Shown here: one piece after another, positions 24,717-32,845 of the stretch
How the letters are laid out: each line of letters begins with the position of its first letter
Position numbering within the stretch: position 1 is the stretch's first letter
DNA from: Spirosoma aerolatum
Lineage (GTDB): Bacteria > Bacteroidota > Bacteroidia > Cytophagales > Spirosomataceae
Direction of reading: 5' to 3'
DNA: 64,000 bases
Assembly: GCF_002056795.1 (NCBI RefSeq)
Contig: NZ_CP020104.1
Span: 1,127,001-1,191,000 of the forward strand
Notes under the pieces: model-generated
Told to the model about the DNA's origin: nothing
Database searches by the model: none
The model's input: only the letters and a program-made list of their open reading frames with translations
Translations under genes and position numbers: made by a program

Positions 24717-26291
24717 ATGGAATCCGTAAGACCCGACGAGATATCAGCGATCCTCCGCCGTCAACTGGCCGGAACACAATCTGAAGCTGAACTCGAAGAA
24801 GTCGGTACGGTGCTGCAAATCGGCGACGGCGTAGCGCGTATCTACGGCCTCTCGAAGGTGCAGGCCGGTGAATTGCTGTCGTTCGAGAATGGGCTTCAGG
24901 CCATGGCTCTAAACCTTGAAGAAGATAACGTTGGCGCTGTATTGCTCGGCGATTATTCGGAAATCAAAGAAGGCGATACCGTTAAGCGTACCAATCAGAT
25001 TGCTTATGTAAACGTAGGTGATGGTATTCTTGGCCGCGTTGTCAATACCCTTGGTCTGCCGATTGATGGTATGGGCCCTATTCAGGGTGAGTTGTTTCCC
25101 ATGCCGATGGAGCGCAAAGCACCAGGTGTAATTTTCCGTCAGCCGGTAAACGAGCCACTTCAAACGGGTATCAAAGCTATCGATGCTATGATCCCCATCG
25201 GTCGTGGTCAGCGTGAATTGATTATCGGTGACCGTCAGACGGGTAAAACCGCTGTGGCCATTGATACCATCATCAACCAGAAAGAATTTTACGACAAAGG
25301 CCAGCCCGTTTACTGTATTTATGTTGCCTGCGGTCAGAAAGCCTCAACCGTAAAACAGGTAGAAGCTACGCTGCGGAAAGCGGGGGCTATGGATTACACG
25401 GTGATTGTGGCGGCCAACGCTTCGGACCCTTCGCCGATGCAGTTCTTTGCTCCCTTTACGGGGGCTGCTATCGGGGAGTTCTTCCGCGATACGGGCCGTC
25501 CGGCCCTGGTTGTTTACGATGACCTTTCGAAACAGGCTGTCGCTTACCGCGAAGTGTCGCTGCTGCTGCGTCGTCCGCCAGGACGCGAAGCGTATCCGGG
25601 TGACGTATTCTATCTGCACAGCCGGTTGCTGGAGCGGGCTGCCAAGATCAACGCCAACGACGACATCGCGAAAAACATGAACGACCTGCCACCATCTTTG
25701 AAAGACAAGGTGAAAGGGGGTGGTTCGCTGACGGCGTTGCCAATCATCGAAACACAGGCAGGTGACGTTTCGGCTTATATTCCAACCAACGTAATCTCGA
25801 TCACCGACGGTCAGATCTTCCTGGAGTCGAACCTGTTTAACTCGGGTATCCGTCCGGCCATCAACGTAGGTATCTCGGTATCGCGGGTAGGTGGTAACGC
25901 CCAGATCAAGTCGATGAAGAAAGTGGCAGGTACACTGAAACTCGATCAGGCTCAGTTCCGCGAGCTGGAAGCGTTTGCCAAGTTCGGTTCTGACCTGGAT
26001 GCGTCGACGAAACTGACCATTGAGCGGGGACGTCGGAATCAGGAAATGCTGAAACAGGCGCAGTACTCGCCCGTTCCGGTTGAACAGCAGGTGGCCATCA
26101 TCTATGCGTCGACTAACGGCTTACTAGACAAAGTTCCTGTCAACAAGGTAAAAGCGTTCGAAAGTGAGTTTGGTATGGTGTTGAGCGCTCAGTATCCGAA
26201 GGTACTGGACGAGCTGCGTGCCGGTAAACTGACCGACGAAGGTACAGCAACCTTGAAGAAAGTAGCCGCTGATCTATCAGCAAATTATTAA
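24717..26291 (+). CDS. atpA: F0F1 ATP synthase subunit alpha
   Basis: 524 residues, normal length. It starts [17 protein letters not shown] and has the non-catalytic nucleotide site P-loop GDRQTGKT (about residue 175), [12 protein letters not shown], the arginine-finger region [15 protein letters not shown] and a complete C-terminal domain. It forms the alpha3beta3 head with AtpD. It is followed by atpG but not by atpD, and FKBP lies upstream, so atpAG forms its own unit here; the other ATP synthase genes are outside the window. Confidence 0.97.
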   Translation: MESVRPDEISAILRRQLAGTQSEAELEEVGTVLQIGDGVARIYGLSKVQAGELLSFENGLQAMALNLEEDNVGAVLLGDYSEIKEGDTVKRTNQIAYVNVGDGILGRVVNTLGLPIDGMGPIQGELFPMPMERKAPGVIFRQPVNEPLQTGIKAIDAMIPIGRGQRELIIGDRQTGKTAVAIDTIINQKEFYDKGQPVYCIYVACGQKASTVKQVEATLRKAGAMDYTVIVAANASDPSPMQFFAPFTGAAIGEFFRDTGRPALVVYDDLSKQAVAYREVSLLLRRPPGREAYPGDVFYLHSRLLERAAKINANDDIAKNMNDLPPSLKDKVKGGGSLTALPIIETQAGDVSAYIPTNVISITDGQIFLESNLFNSGIRPAINVGISVSRVGGNAQIKSMKKVAGTLKLDQAQFRELEAFAKFGSDLDASTKLTIERGRRNQEMLKQAQYSPVPVEQQVAIIYASTNGLLDKVPVNKVKAFESEFGMVLSAQYPKVLDELRAGKLTDEGTATLKKVAADLSANY

Positions 26292-26298
26292 TTTTCTA

Positions 26299-26476
26299 AG
26301 GAGTTAGGAGCGAGGAGTCAGGAGAGAGAATACTGATGCGTTCGGTTTTCTCCTCGCTCCTGATTCCTCACTATTAACTCCTTTTTATTAATAGCTTAAG
26401 GAGTTAGGAACGAAACTAGGGAATATTATATGTGCGTCGGCAACTCCTTACTCCTCGCTCCTAACTACTAACTCCT
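26299..26476. repeat. Two adjacent inverted repeats of GGAGTTAGGAGCGAGGAGT words
   Basis: In the 192-nt atpA-atpG gap, purine-rich word repeats at about 26300-26330 and 26398-26425 face pyrimidine-rich complements at about 26348-26382 and 26442-26476. Pairing is imperfect but long. Two hairpins inside what should be an operon could change the atpA:atpG ratio (alpha is needed in three copies, gamma in one). Confidence 0.75.
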
Positions 26477-26483
26477 TAAAGGA

Positions 26484-27368
26484 ATGGCCTCACTAAAAGA
26501 AGTACGCGCCCGGATTGCTTCGATCAACTCGACTCAGCAGATTACCAAAGCCATGAAAATGGTGTCGGCAGCTAAACTGCGTCGGGCGCAGGATAACATA
26601 ACGCAATTGCGTCCCTACGCCCAGAAACTGAGTCAGATGCTTGGAACAGTATCGGCAGGGGCGGAAACGGCTTCGGAAAGTCCATATAAGCAAACACGGA
26701 CTATTGGGCGGGTCCTGATCATTGTGATTACCTCTGATCGTGGATTGGCCGGGGCATTCAACTCGAATGCGATAAAAGGAGCATTGACACTGATCGATGA
26801 AAAGTATTCGACACAGGCCCGCTCGGGTAATGTAGAAATTATGGCCATTGGTAAGAAAGGTGCAGAAGCGTTTCAGCGCCGTGGCTTTAAAGTGAATACA
26901 AACCACATCGATACGTTTAATTCACTCAATTTTGGTACGGTTCGGGCTGCGGCCGAAGAGGCTATGGAAGGCTTTGCCAATGGTCGTTACGATGTGGTAG
27001 AGGTCGTTTATAATGAGTTCCGTAATGCAGCGGTACAAATTATTCGGACCGAACAGATACTGCCAATCGTAGCGGCTGAGCCGACTGCGGGGAGCAGCAA
27101 TTCCATCAATTACCTGTTCGAGCCTTCGGAAGAGCAGATTGTGACGGAACTGATCCCCAAAACGATTAAGATTCAACTCTACAAAGCGGTTCTGGATTCA
27201 AATGCGGCTGAGCATGGTGCCCGGATGACCGCTATGGATAAGGCAACCGAGAATGCTGGCGAACTGCTGAAAGAGCTTCGGTTGGTATACAACCGGACTC
27301 GGCAGGCTGCAATTACTACCGAAATTCTTGAAATTGTGGGAGGTGCCGAAGCCCTTGCCAACGGCTAA
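26484..27368 (+). CDS. atpG: F0F1 ATP synthase subunit gamma
   Basis: 294 residues, the central rotor shaft. The N-terminal coiled helix is clear (MASLKEVRARIASINSTQQITKAMKMVSAAKLRRAQ) as is the C-terminal one (NAGELLKELRLVYNRTRQAAITTEILEIVGGAEAL). The Rossmann-like middle domain includes IVITSDRGLAGAFNSNAIK. Full length. It is followed by a strong terminator, which ends the atpAG unit. Confidence 0.97.
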   Translation: MASLKEVRARIASINSTQQITKAMKMVSAAKLRRAQDNITQLRPYAQKLSQMLGTVSAGAETASESPYKQTRTIGRVLIIVITSDRGLAGAFNSNAIKGALTLIDEKYSTQARSGNVEIMAIGKKGAEAFQRRGFKVNTNHIDTFNSLNFGTVRAAAEEAMEGFANGRYDVVEVVYNEFRNAAVQIIRTEQILPIVAAEPTAGSSNSINYLFEPSEEQIVTELIPKTIKIQLYKAVLDSNAAEHGARMTAMDKATENAGELLKELRLVYNRTRQAAITTEILEIVGGAEALANG

Positions 27369-27385
27369 TAATCGACTTACCGTTA

Positions 27386-27429
27386 AAAAAATAAAGCCAC
27401 TCCTTTATCAAGAAGTGGCTTTATTTTTT
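27386..27429 (+). terminator. Terminator of atpAG
   Basis: A 16-bp stem (27386-27401 with 27414-27429), GC core AAGCCACT/AGTGGCTT, 12-nt loop and a run of T, 18 nt after the atpG stop. Confidence 0.9.
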
Positions 27430-27734
27430 TGTAACTTTTACTAACTCATTGCAACGCTTTACGGCTAGATTGCGTCATGGAAAAAGGAAGCAGAAGCGCT
27501 CGCCAAGCCAGAACGCGCCCGTTGGTCAAGTCAAGTTAAAGCCTTGTTAAAAATACTTAATTATAAAGTATGTCCATTGATTACCAGTCTTTTAACGATC
27601 TGTTTCTGCCTAAATATTTAACCCGGAATCGAAACGCATGAAGCACTTTTGTTGTTATTAAGTTGTCATATACGAATGACTAATTCCCTAACGTTAATTA
27701 AGCGGTTTAAGGACCATTTAACGACTCAAAATAC
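27430..27734. other. Intergenic region before the DUF4136 gene
   Basis: 305 bases, AT-rich to the right. I see no ORF, RNA gene, repeat or promoter consensus that stands out. Confidence 0.5.
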
Positions 27735-28304
27735 ATGAAACTCAAAGGCATAATAACTAGTCTGTTCGTCGTCGGTACGCTGGCGTCCTGTGCTCCTGCT
27801 ATTACTGTTAAATACGACTACGACCCTAAAGTGAATGTTCGTCAGTTTACGACCTACCGGATCGAAGCTGACCGCCAACGGAATGCTGATCCCATTGTGG
27901 GTAGCAACCTCAACCAGCGTCGGATTGCTGATGCGCTTGACCAGTCGCTGAAATCGCGTGGCTACAAACCCGTAACACAGGGTGAAGCCGATCTGGTTGT
28001 CCGGTTCTTTATGGATTCGAAAGATCGTCAGCAAATCCAGTCGAATAACATGTATTCGCCTTATTCGTGGTGGTATGGTGGTATGGGCAATAACGTGTAT
28101 TCGCGTCAATACGAAGAGAACCGTGTGGTAATCAACGTACTGGATGCTCGTACTAATGACATCATCTGGCAAGGTTGGGCAACAGGGCAGCTCAACACCC
28201 GTAACAAAGAACGTGATCGTGATCAGGCCTTCCGTGAAACGGTTTCCAGTATCATGAAAAACTTCCCTGAAAGTGCTGGCCAGGATTATGGCGCGGCTCG
28301 TTAA
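27735..28304 (+). CDS. DUF4136 domain-containing lipoprotein
   Basis: 189 residues with a lipoprotein signal (SLFVVGTLASC, Cys at about 19). The mature part matches DUF4136: ITVKYDYDPKVNVRQFTTYRI, a helical segment with NQRRIADALDQSLKSRGYKP, ADLVVRFFM, and a final strand-rich VVINVLDARTNDIIWQGWATG. The family is common in Bacteroidota and is thought to be envelope-located; its role is unknown. It is followed by a strong terminator. Confidence 0.88.
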   Translation: MKLKGIITSLFVVGTLASCAPAITVKYDYDPKVNVRQFTTYRIEADRQRNADPIVGSNLNQRRIADALDQSLKSRGYKPVTQGEADLVVRFFMDSKDRQQIQSNNMYSPYSWWYGGMGNNVYSRQYEENRVVINVLDARTNDIIWQGWATGQLNTRNKERDRDQAFRETVSSIMKNFPESAGQDYGAAR

Positions 28305-28327
28305 GTGAGGTTTTAAAGTAGTATAAT

Positions 28328-28361
28328 AAAAACCTGTCCTCTACAAAGGACAGGTTTTTTT
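28328..28361 (+). terminator. Terminator of the DUF4136 gene
   Basis: AAAAACCTGTCC (28328-28339) pairs with GGACAGGTTTTT (28348-28359), 8-nt loop, followed by T. Confidence 0.9.
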
Positions 28362-28405
28362 ATGGCCATAGCTTTTTGTTATTTTGCGCCTTTCGTTTTC
28401 AGGTT

Positions 28406-28702
28406 ATGTCCACCGTAAGCCGAGGAGTTATTTATTCGCTCGTGGCAGTTGTCATTGTGCTGCTGTTAGGCATTATGGCGTTGCTTGGTGTGGCCTATAA
28501 CCGACATCAACGACTGGAAGACGCTACAATTGATCTTCAGAGAAATCTGACCCAGCAGGAGAGTAAAATCAACGAATTGCAGGAGCGGTTACAGGATTGT
28601 GATACAACTAAAGCAATGGCACCTATCGATACGTCCTGGAATACGGTACCCGTCGATACACCAACGAAGGCCGTTTCTCAATCTCCGCCACTCAACTGGT
28701 AA
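28406..28702 (+). CDS. Small membrane-anchored coiled-coil protein
   Basis: 98 residues from ATG at 28406 (an upstream TTG at 28376 would add an unlikely FRFQV stretch). One membrane helix (about residues 8-30, VIYSLVAVVIVLLLGIMALL), then a short coiled coil (RLEDATIDLQRNLTQQESKINELQERL), then a Pro/Thr-rich tail. I do not recognise a family. The layout (anchor, coiled coil, disordered tail) resembles small division or envelope scaffolds, but that is only a resemblance. It lies between two terminators and converges on ferritin. Confidence 0.65.
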   Translation: MSTVSRGVIYSLVAVVIVLLLGIMALLGVAYNRHQRLEDATIDLQRNLTQQESKINELQERLQDCDTTKAMAPIDTSWNTVPVDTPTKAVSQSPPLNW

Positions 28703-28706
28703 TAAA

Positions 28707-28731
28707 AAAGGCATCCATGACAGATGCCTTT
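28707..28731. terminator. Terminator between the coiled-coil gene and ferritin
   Basis: AAAGGCATC (28707-28715) pairs with GATGCCTTT (28723-28731), 7-nt loop, between convergent genes. Confidence 0.8.
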
Positions 28732-28750
28732 CTACGTTCTCATAGGTTGG

Positions 28751-29284
28751 TTATTCGTCAAATACGTTGCCATCGTAGGTAACGCTGGCGAGTTTTTTAT
28801 CGAGATAATAAATCTGGTCGGATGGGATCTGGTCGATCAGTTCGAGGCAGCGACGGGCAATGTACTCTTCTTCCATTTGCTCTTTTACATACCACTTCAG
28901 CAGCTCTTCGGTTGCATAGTCGCTTTCGCGACGGCAGATACCGATAATGCGGTTGATCGAGTCTGTTACCGAAACTTCCTGTTCCAAAGCCCCTTCAAAT
29001 AAAGATTTTAGTGAGTCGAATTCCTGTGCAACTGCTGGAACTTCGGGCGAATAAGCTGTAGCACCCTGGTCGCAGAGATAGTGGAAAAGTTTCATTGCAT
29101 GGTGGCGCTCCTCATTCGACTGCTTATAAAAGAACCCTGCACAGTGGTCAAGTCCGTTACGGTCGCACCAGCCCGCCATCGCCAGGTATTTTGACGAGGA
29201 TATCATTTCCATCTGTATTTGCTGGTTCAGCGCCAGCTCAACACTCTCTTTGATTGCGGTGCGAAGTCTTGCTAAGTCTTTCAT
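28751..29284 (-). CDS. Ferritin (non-haem, bacterial type)
   Basis: 177 residues from ATG at 29284. Four-helix bundle with ferroxidase ligands in place: Glu in ELALNQQIQMEM, the EERHHAMK motif on helix B (Glu and His), and Glu on helix C and D (LEQEVSVTDSIN, WYVKEQMEEE). It oxidises and stores iron in the cytoplasm as a 24-mer. A longer frame from 29320 adds a poorly conserved 12-residue extension. Ends in acidic residues. The gene shares the strand with the small gene upstream but is separated by that gene's terminator. Confidence 0.92.
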   Translation of the reverse strand: MKDLARLRTAIKESVELALNQQIQMEMISSSKYLAMAGWCDRNGLDHCAGFFYKQSNEERHHAMKLFHYLCDQGATAYSPEVPAVAQEFDSLKSLFEGALEQEVSVTDSINRIIGICRRESDYATEELLKWYVKEQMEEEYIARRCLELIDQIPSDQIYYLDKKLASVTYDGNVFDE

Positions 29285-29324
29285 AGTTAAATGGCTGTTG
29301 CCGGTGAGATCTTTTCCCAAAAGA

Positions 29325-29356
29325 ACAAAAAAAACCGGCTCATGTTATAAAGCCGG
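29325..29356 (-). terminator. Terminator upstream of ferritin
   Basis: On the minus strand, CCGGCT (29351-29356) pairs with AGCCGG (29335-29340), followed by a run of about ten T. It ends the transcript of the gene at 29388-29750. Confidence 0.75.
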
Positions 29357-29387
29357 CTGACTATCAAGAAATTTAGACGGAATCTAT

Positions 29388-29750
29388 TTATGCTGGCTGG
29401 GGTAGGGTACAGCCACATTCGCGTAGCATGGAGTTCAGGTCCAGCATAAGTTTGGCACCGTTGAGCAACTCACGCAGATGAACAATCTCGCATAGGGTAA
29501 GCACATAACAACGCTCTGAACGGGGAAGTGTCAGGATTTCAACGTCATCGGATGCGGCTGTACTAAGCGCCATCTGCCGAATGTCGACAGTTTCGACCAT
29601 ACGACGAAACTGGGCAAAGTCGCGGGCTGAAAACTGCGTGCGGGTATTCCAGAATTCCAGAATCAGGCGATAGCTCGCATCACATTGATAAACAACACCT
29701 TTGTCGGTTCGGAAGACTTCCTGATAGGTTGTCGGTACGTTACTGGTCAT
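29388..29750 (-). CDS. Small conserved Bacteroidota protein (DUF6686-like)
   Basis: 120 residues from ATG at 29750; the longer frame from 29783 runs through the TATCTTTG promoter element and is rejected. The sequence has a YQEVFRTDKGVVYQCDAS strand pair, LEFWNTRTQFSARDFAQFRRMVETVDI, a hydrophobic second half with EIVHLRELLNGAKLMLDLN and a C-terminal CGC. This pattern resembles DUF6686 proteins, a Bacteroidota family without known function. I am only moderately sure of the family name. No signal peptide, so cytoplasmic. Confidence 0.65.
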   Translation of the reverse strand: MTSNVPTTYQEVFRTDKGVVYQCDASYRLILEFWNTRTQFSARDFAQFRRMVETVDIRQMALSTAASDDVEILTLPRSERCYVLTLCEIVHLRELLNGAKLMLDLNSMLRECGCTLPQPA

Positions 29751-29769
29751 GGGTACGCAAATGAACGCA

Positions 29770-29777
29770 CAAAGATA
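29770..29777 (-). promoter_or_regulatory. -7 element of the DUF6686-like gene (TATCTTTG)
   Basis: A TAnnTTTG match 19 nt before the chosen ATG, lying within the longer open frame, which settles the start. No clear -33. Confidence 0.5.
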
Positions 29778-29827
29778 AGCCAAAACTATTAATTTAGATA
29801 GTTTCTAAACAGTATTTTATAAGGCAG

Positions 29828-31201
29828 TTAACGAGCGGTCGAATTGATTGATTGGGCCGAGCTGGCTGTCACTGGTAACCAGCCTGTTTTTCCAGTAGAA
29901 CTTCGGACAAGTTGGAAGACATCGGTTCGGGCTAGCACATCGACGGTAGAGCCTATAGGTAATGTAGTGATAATCCCCGCCTGTTGGTCAGCAGCATCCC
30001 GAAGCGTACCCGGTGTCGATAACGTTAAACGCCGAATGGGCTGTTTAGGCGTTTCTGTAGTACTATTGAGAACATAGCCTGTCAGGCCATCCGGGGTTTC
30101 GATTCGTAACCAGGTTTCCGTTCCGCCGAGAATGGTCAAAGCTGATAATTTAGGCAACTCACGCACGATAGGCGACTCACTGCCAGGTGACAGGCGAACC
30201 AGCGATTTTGCGGCCGACACACGTATCGAATCACCTAAACGGGCAGTAGACAGGGGCATCTGTTTGGCCGGGCCGCGCCCAAGTCGAACGAAAGGGAGCG
30301 GGTCAGTAGCTCCATCTGTCAAGCCATAAATGCCAAAATGCAGATGAGGGCCAGTTGTACGGGCATTGCCGGTATTACCCACGAAGCCAATCGTATCGCC
30401 TACCGAAACGCGTTGCCCATTATTGACATGCCAACTGTCCAGATGAGCGTAATAAAGCCGGATTTCTCGTTCGTTATCCGTCAGGAAGGCAACGTTGCCA
30501 CCCAGCGAGTTAGTGCCAACGCCTGTAACAACTCCATTGGCCGAAGCGAGTGCGGGCGTTCCTTTGGGAGCAAAAATATCAATACCCTCGTGCCGACGGC
30601 GACCTCCATCGCGGGCTGCGCCAAAATAGCTGCTAATTTGACGACTATCGCGCCCTTTGACGGGAAAAGCCAAAGCAGGTTCACGTGTAATTGAAATGGT
30701 GTAGCTGGCGCTTCGGAGTAGTTCTGGCTGAATACGGATCAGATACGGCTGATTTTTTCGAGGCTCCCAGGTCAGCACATTCGTATCGGCTTTCGATGCT
30801 GCCGTTAAAGACATCCGGTTTCGATCGTCAAGCGAAAATACATCGATAAAAATCTGCGTGGTTTTTTGCCCCTGTGTTTCTACCCGAATCAGGAACCGAT
30901 CTCCCCGTTGTCCATCCAGCCGATAGCCTACAGCAAATGCTTTGTTGGCCGAAAAATAACCACTTTCCCGGTATGGAACCGTGATTTTCAGCGAGTCGTG
31001 GAGAGCTCGGTCGGCAGCCGCCAGCCAATCGGTACCCAGGGCGGTCTGATCCAGCTTTGCTTCCTTAAGCGATTGGCCGTATTGATCGTGGGGCGACGTG
31101 GAACGAAACAAATTGGTGGCCGGTCCAATACCTGTGCAGGCACTAAGCCAGCCAGCGATAAGTCCTGCCAAAAGAAGGTGAGAATAATACTTAATTACCA
31201 T
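29828..31201 (-). CDS. M23 family metallopeptidase lipoprotein with SH3-like domains
   Basis: 457 residues. Lipoprotein signal peptide (LAGLIAGWLSAC, Cys 22), a beta-rich N-terminal region, and the LytM/M23 zinc peptidase domain (about 195-300) with RRHEGIDIF (metal-binding His and Asp) and TTGPHLHFG (second His pair). Two bacterial SH3-like modules follow (about 320-440). It should cut or bind peptidoglycan cross-links from the membrane face. All zinc ligands are present, so it is probably active rather than a scaffold. The TMEM175-like gene lies 15 nt upstream on the same strand, so both are probably in one operon. Confidence 0.9.
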   Translation of the reverse strand: MVIKYYSHLLLAGLIAGWLSACTGIGPATNLFRSTSPHDQYGQSLKEAKLDQTALGTDWLAAADRALHDSLKITVPYRESGYFSANKAFAVGYRLDGQRGDRFLIRVETQGQKTTQIFIDVFSLDDRNRMSLTAASKADTNVLTWEPRKNQPYLIRIQPELLRSASYTISITREPALAFPVKGRDSRQISSYFGAARDGGRRRHEGIDIFAPKGTPALASANGVVTGVGTNSLGGNVAFLTDNEREIRLYYAHLDSWHVNNGQRVSVGDTIGFVGNTGNARTTGPHLHFGIYGLTDGATDPLPFVRLGRGPAKQMPLSTARLGDSIRVSAAKSLVRLSPGSESPIVRELPKLSALTILGGTETWLRIETPDGLTGYVLNSTTETPKQPIRRLTLSTPGTLRDAADQQAGIITTLPIGSTVDVLARTDVFQLVRSSTGKTGWLPVTASSAQSINSTAR

Positions 31202-31216
31202 AGTTGTACTATAGTA

Positions 31217-31843
31217 TTAAACGACTTTGTTGCGGTGATATTTCAATTGTGATAAATAGACAACCATTCCCAAACCAACCAGAATACTAAGGAATGGTAG
31301 TAAAAAGGATACAACAGCGGCAAATGCATACGTAATGGCACTAATCAGATGGCTGGCCCGAATGGTGTGTATACGTACGTCGCCAACAGGGTGTTTAATG
31401 AGTCGATAGTTGTCGGTAGCATAGGTCCACATCACAAATAAGACCCAGGAAATCCCGGAGAAAAGGAACATATACAGCGCCGACGAAAGAGAATGAGCCG
31501 GAGTGTTGATATAATCGGCCAGTAGCGAGGTCGTAAACGGAATAATACTGACTAGTAGTAGCAGAAGGCCGTTGTAAAACATAAACCGGACATCGCTACG
31601 CTGGATGACATTGTACATCCGATGATGATTGAGCCAGATGATAAAGATGGTTGTGAAGCTGACAAAATAGGCGATGTAATTTGGCCATTGATGAAACAGC
31701 GCTAAGGCCAGCGACTGGCTGGAGGTTGTAGCCCGCAGACTGGGCGTTTTTAACTGAAACGTAAGCAGGGTAATGTCAATGGCGAAAACCCCATCGCTGA
31801 AGGTTTCCATGCGTAGGGTTTCGTTTTCCTGGAAATCTGCCAT
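31217..31843 (-). CDS. TMEM175 family (DUF1211) membrane protein, probable K+ channel
   Basis: 208 residues with six helices. The family signature FSDGVFAIDITLL in helix 1 forms the pore constriction in bacterial TMEM175 channels; here it is RMETFSDGVFAIDITLLTF. The second motif, IIWLNHHRMYNVI, is also kept. Bacterial members conduct potassium with low selectivity and work as tetramers. The product is full length for the single-repeat bacterial type. Followed closely by the M23 lipoprotein gene. Confidence 0.88.
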   Translation of the reverse strand: MADFQENETLRMETFSDGVFAIDITLLTFQLKTPSLRATTSSQSLALALFHQWPNYIAYFVSFTTIFIIWLNHHRMYNVIQRSDVRFMFYNGLLLLLVSIIPFTTSLLADYINTPAHSLSSALYMFLFSGISWVLFVMWTYATDNYRLIKHPVGDVRIHTIRASHLISAITYAFAAVVSFLLPFLSILVGLGMVVYLSQLKYHRNKVV

Positions 31844-31916
31844 TTGCCGTTATGTCATTCATTGACAGACAAACGGTTGAATAAGCCAATAAGTTATGAA
31901 ATGAACTGCACTTAAA

Positions 31917-31976
31917 GTAACGCGGGTTCCTACCCGCGTTATATGCCTAAAAATTGCGGGTTTCCACCCGCCTTAC
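31917..31976. repeat. REP-like palindromic pair, copy C
   Basis: Units at 31917-31937 (core GCGGGTTCCTACCCGC) and 31956-31976 (core GCGGGTTTCCACCCGC), inverted relative to each other. It overlaps the end of the hemerythrin-like gene: the unit at 31956-31976 encodes its last residues (RRVETRNF). Confidence 0.8.
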
Positions 31977-32639
31977 TACAGCGGTTTCTAACTGTTGGAA
32001 CTCACTGTCAGATAGTGTTGTGCTGGCTACGCTTAGAAGGTTTTGCAGAACAAAAGGCGGAGCAGTTGCCTGTACTTCTTTGAAGAAAGCTGTTCGTTCG
32101 CCGGAGTGCAGGGCTGGAATCATATACCGATACGATAAACCAGCATCGGCTGGCGACATACTAGCAATAATTTCCCGCGTAACACTCTGAATCTCTTCGT
32201 CTGTACAGAGGGCGTAGGTTTGCGCGGTAGTGTCGGTTTCTTCTTCGTCCATATGCATCAGGTAGACCGATACAAACCGATTAAGTGCCAGATAAAAATC
32301 ATAGCCCAGACCAGGCCGGACGGATAAAGGGCTGGCCTGGGTGGTTGCCAACCGATGCTCAAGATCGGCAATGAGCTGATCGATTTTTTCATGTTCGGCC
32401 TGGTCATGAGCCGATGCACCGGGACATTTGGCTTCGATAAGGGGTAGGCTATACGCTTCTTCTTTGTGTGCATGCATATGCAGGAAGTGAACCAGCTCGT
32501 TAACCTGGGCTTTTAGGGCTTCCAGCTCATGGTCGATCGTAAAATCGGTGCGACCTGCTAAATAGGTAGTATCGAACAGCGTTTTACGCAGGGCTTTATG
32601 CACTTTGCGGAAGGTGTCGGGACGTTCTAAGGTGTTCAT
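31947..32639 (-). CDS. Hemerythrin-like domain protein
   Basis: 230 residues, all helical. Metal-ligand pattern of hemerythrin HHE domains: HFLHMHAHKEEAYSLPLIE, AEHEKIDQLIADLEHRL, and YLMHMDEEETDTTAQTY for the last helix. It probably binds a di-iron centre and senses or handles O2, NO or peroxide in the cytoplasm. The C terminus (AVVRRVETRNF) is encoded by a REP element, so the natural end may originally have been different. Its 5' side is followed by a 35-bp palindrome that separates it from the permease gene. Confidence 0.8.
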   Translation of the reverse strand: MNTLERPDTFRKVHKALRKTLFDTTYLAGRTDFTIDHELEALKAQVNELVHFLHMHAHKEEAYSLPLIEAKCPGASAHDQAEHEKIDQLIADLEHRLATTQASPLSVRPGLGYDFYLALNRFVSVYLMHMDEEETDTTAQTYALCTDEEIQSVTREIIASMSPADAGLSYRYMIPALHSGERTAFFKEVQATAPPFVLQNLLSVASTTLSDSEFQQLETAVVRRVETRNF

Positions 32640-32764
32640 AAGTAGTTGTTGGTTAACACGACAAAACTAGCTATGCTGAAACACCTTAACCAGTAAAATA
32701 CCTACCAGTTGTGAAAGAAGGTGGGTGAATCGAAGAAAGGGCCGGGTGAAGTGTAAAGTTGCCA

Positions 32765-32842
32765 GATAATCGAACACGGATTGGTATGATGATTATGATC
32801 TGTGTAAATCATAATCATCATACCAATCCGTGTTCGATTATC
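32765..32842. repeat. Perfect 35-bp palindrome with 8-nt loop
   Basis: The 35 bases at 32765-32799 are exactly complementary to 32808-32842; the loop is CTGTGTAA. It directly follows the stop of the amino-acid permease (minus strand) and precedes the hemerythrin gene. The loop-side sequence CTGTGTAAATCATAATCATC recurs in modified form at 38423-38495 and 49051-49096, so this is a family and not a chance terminator. Confidence 0.85.
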
Positions 32843-32845
32843 GGA

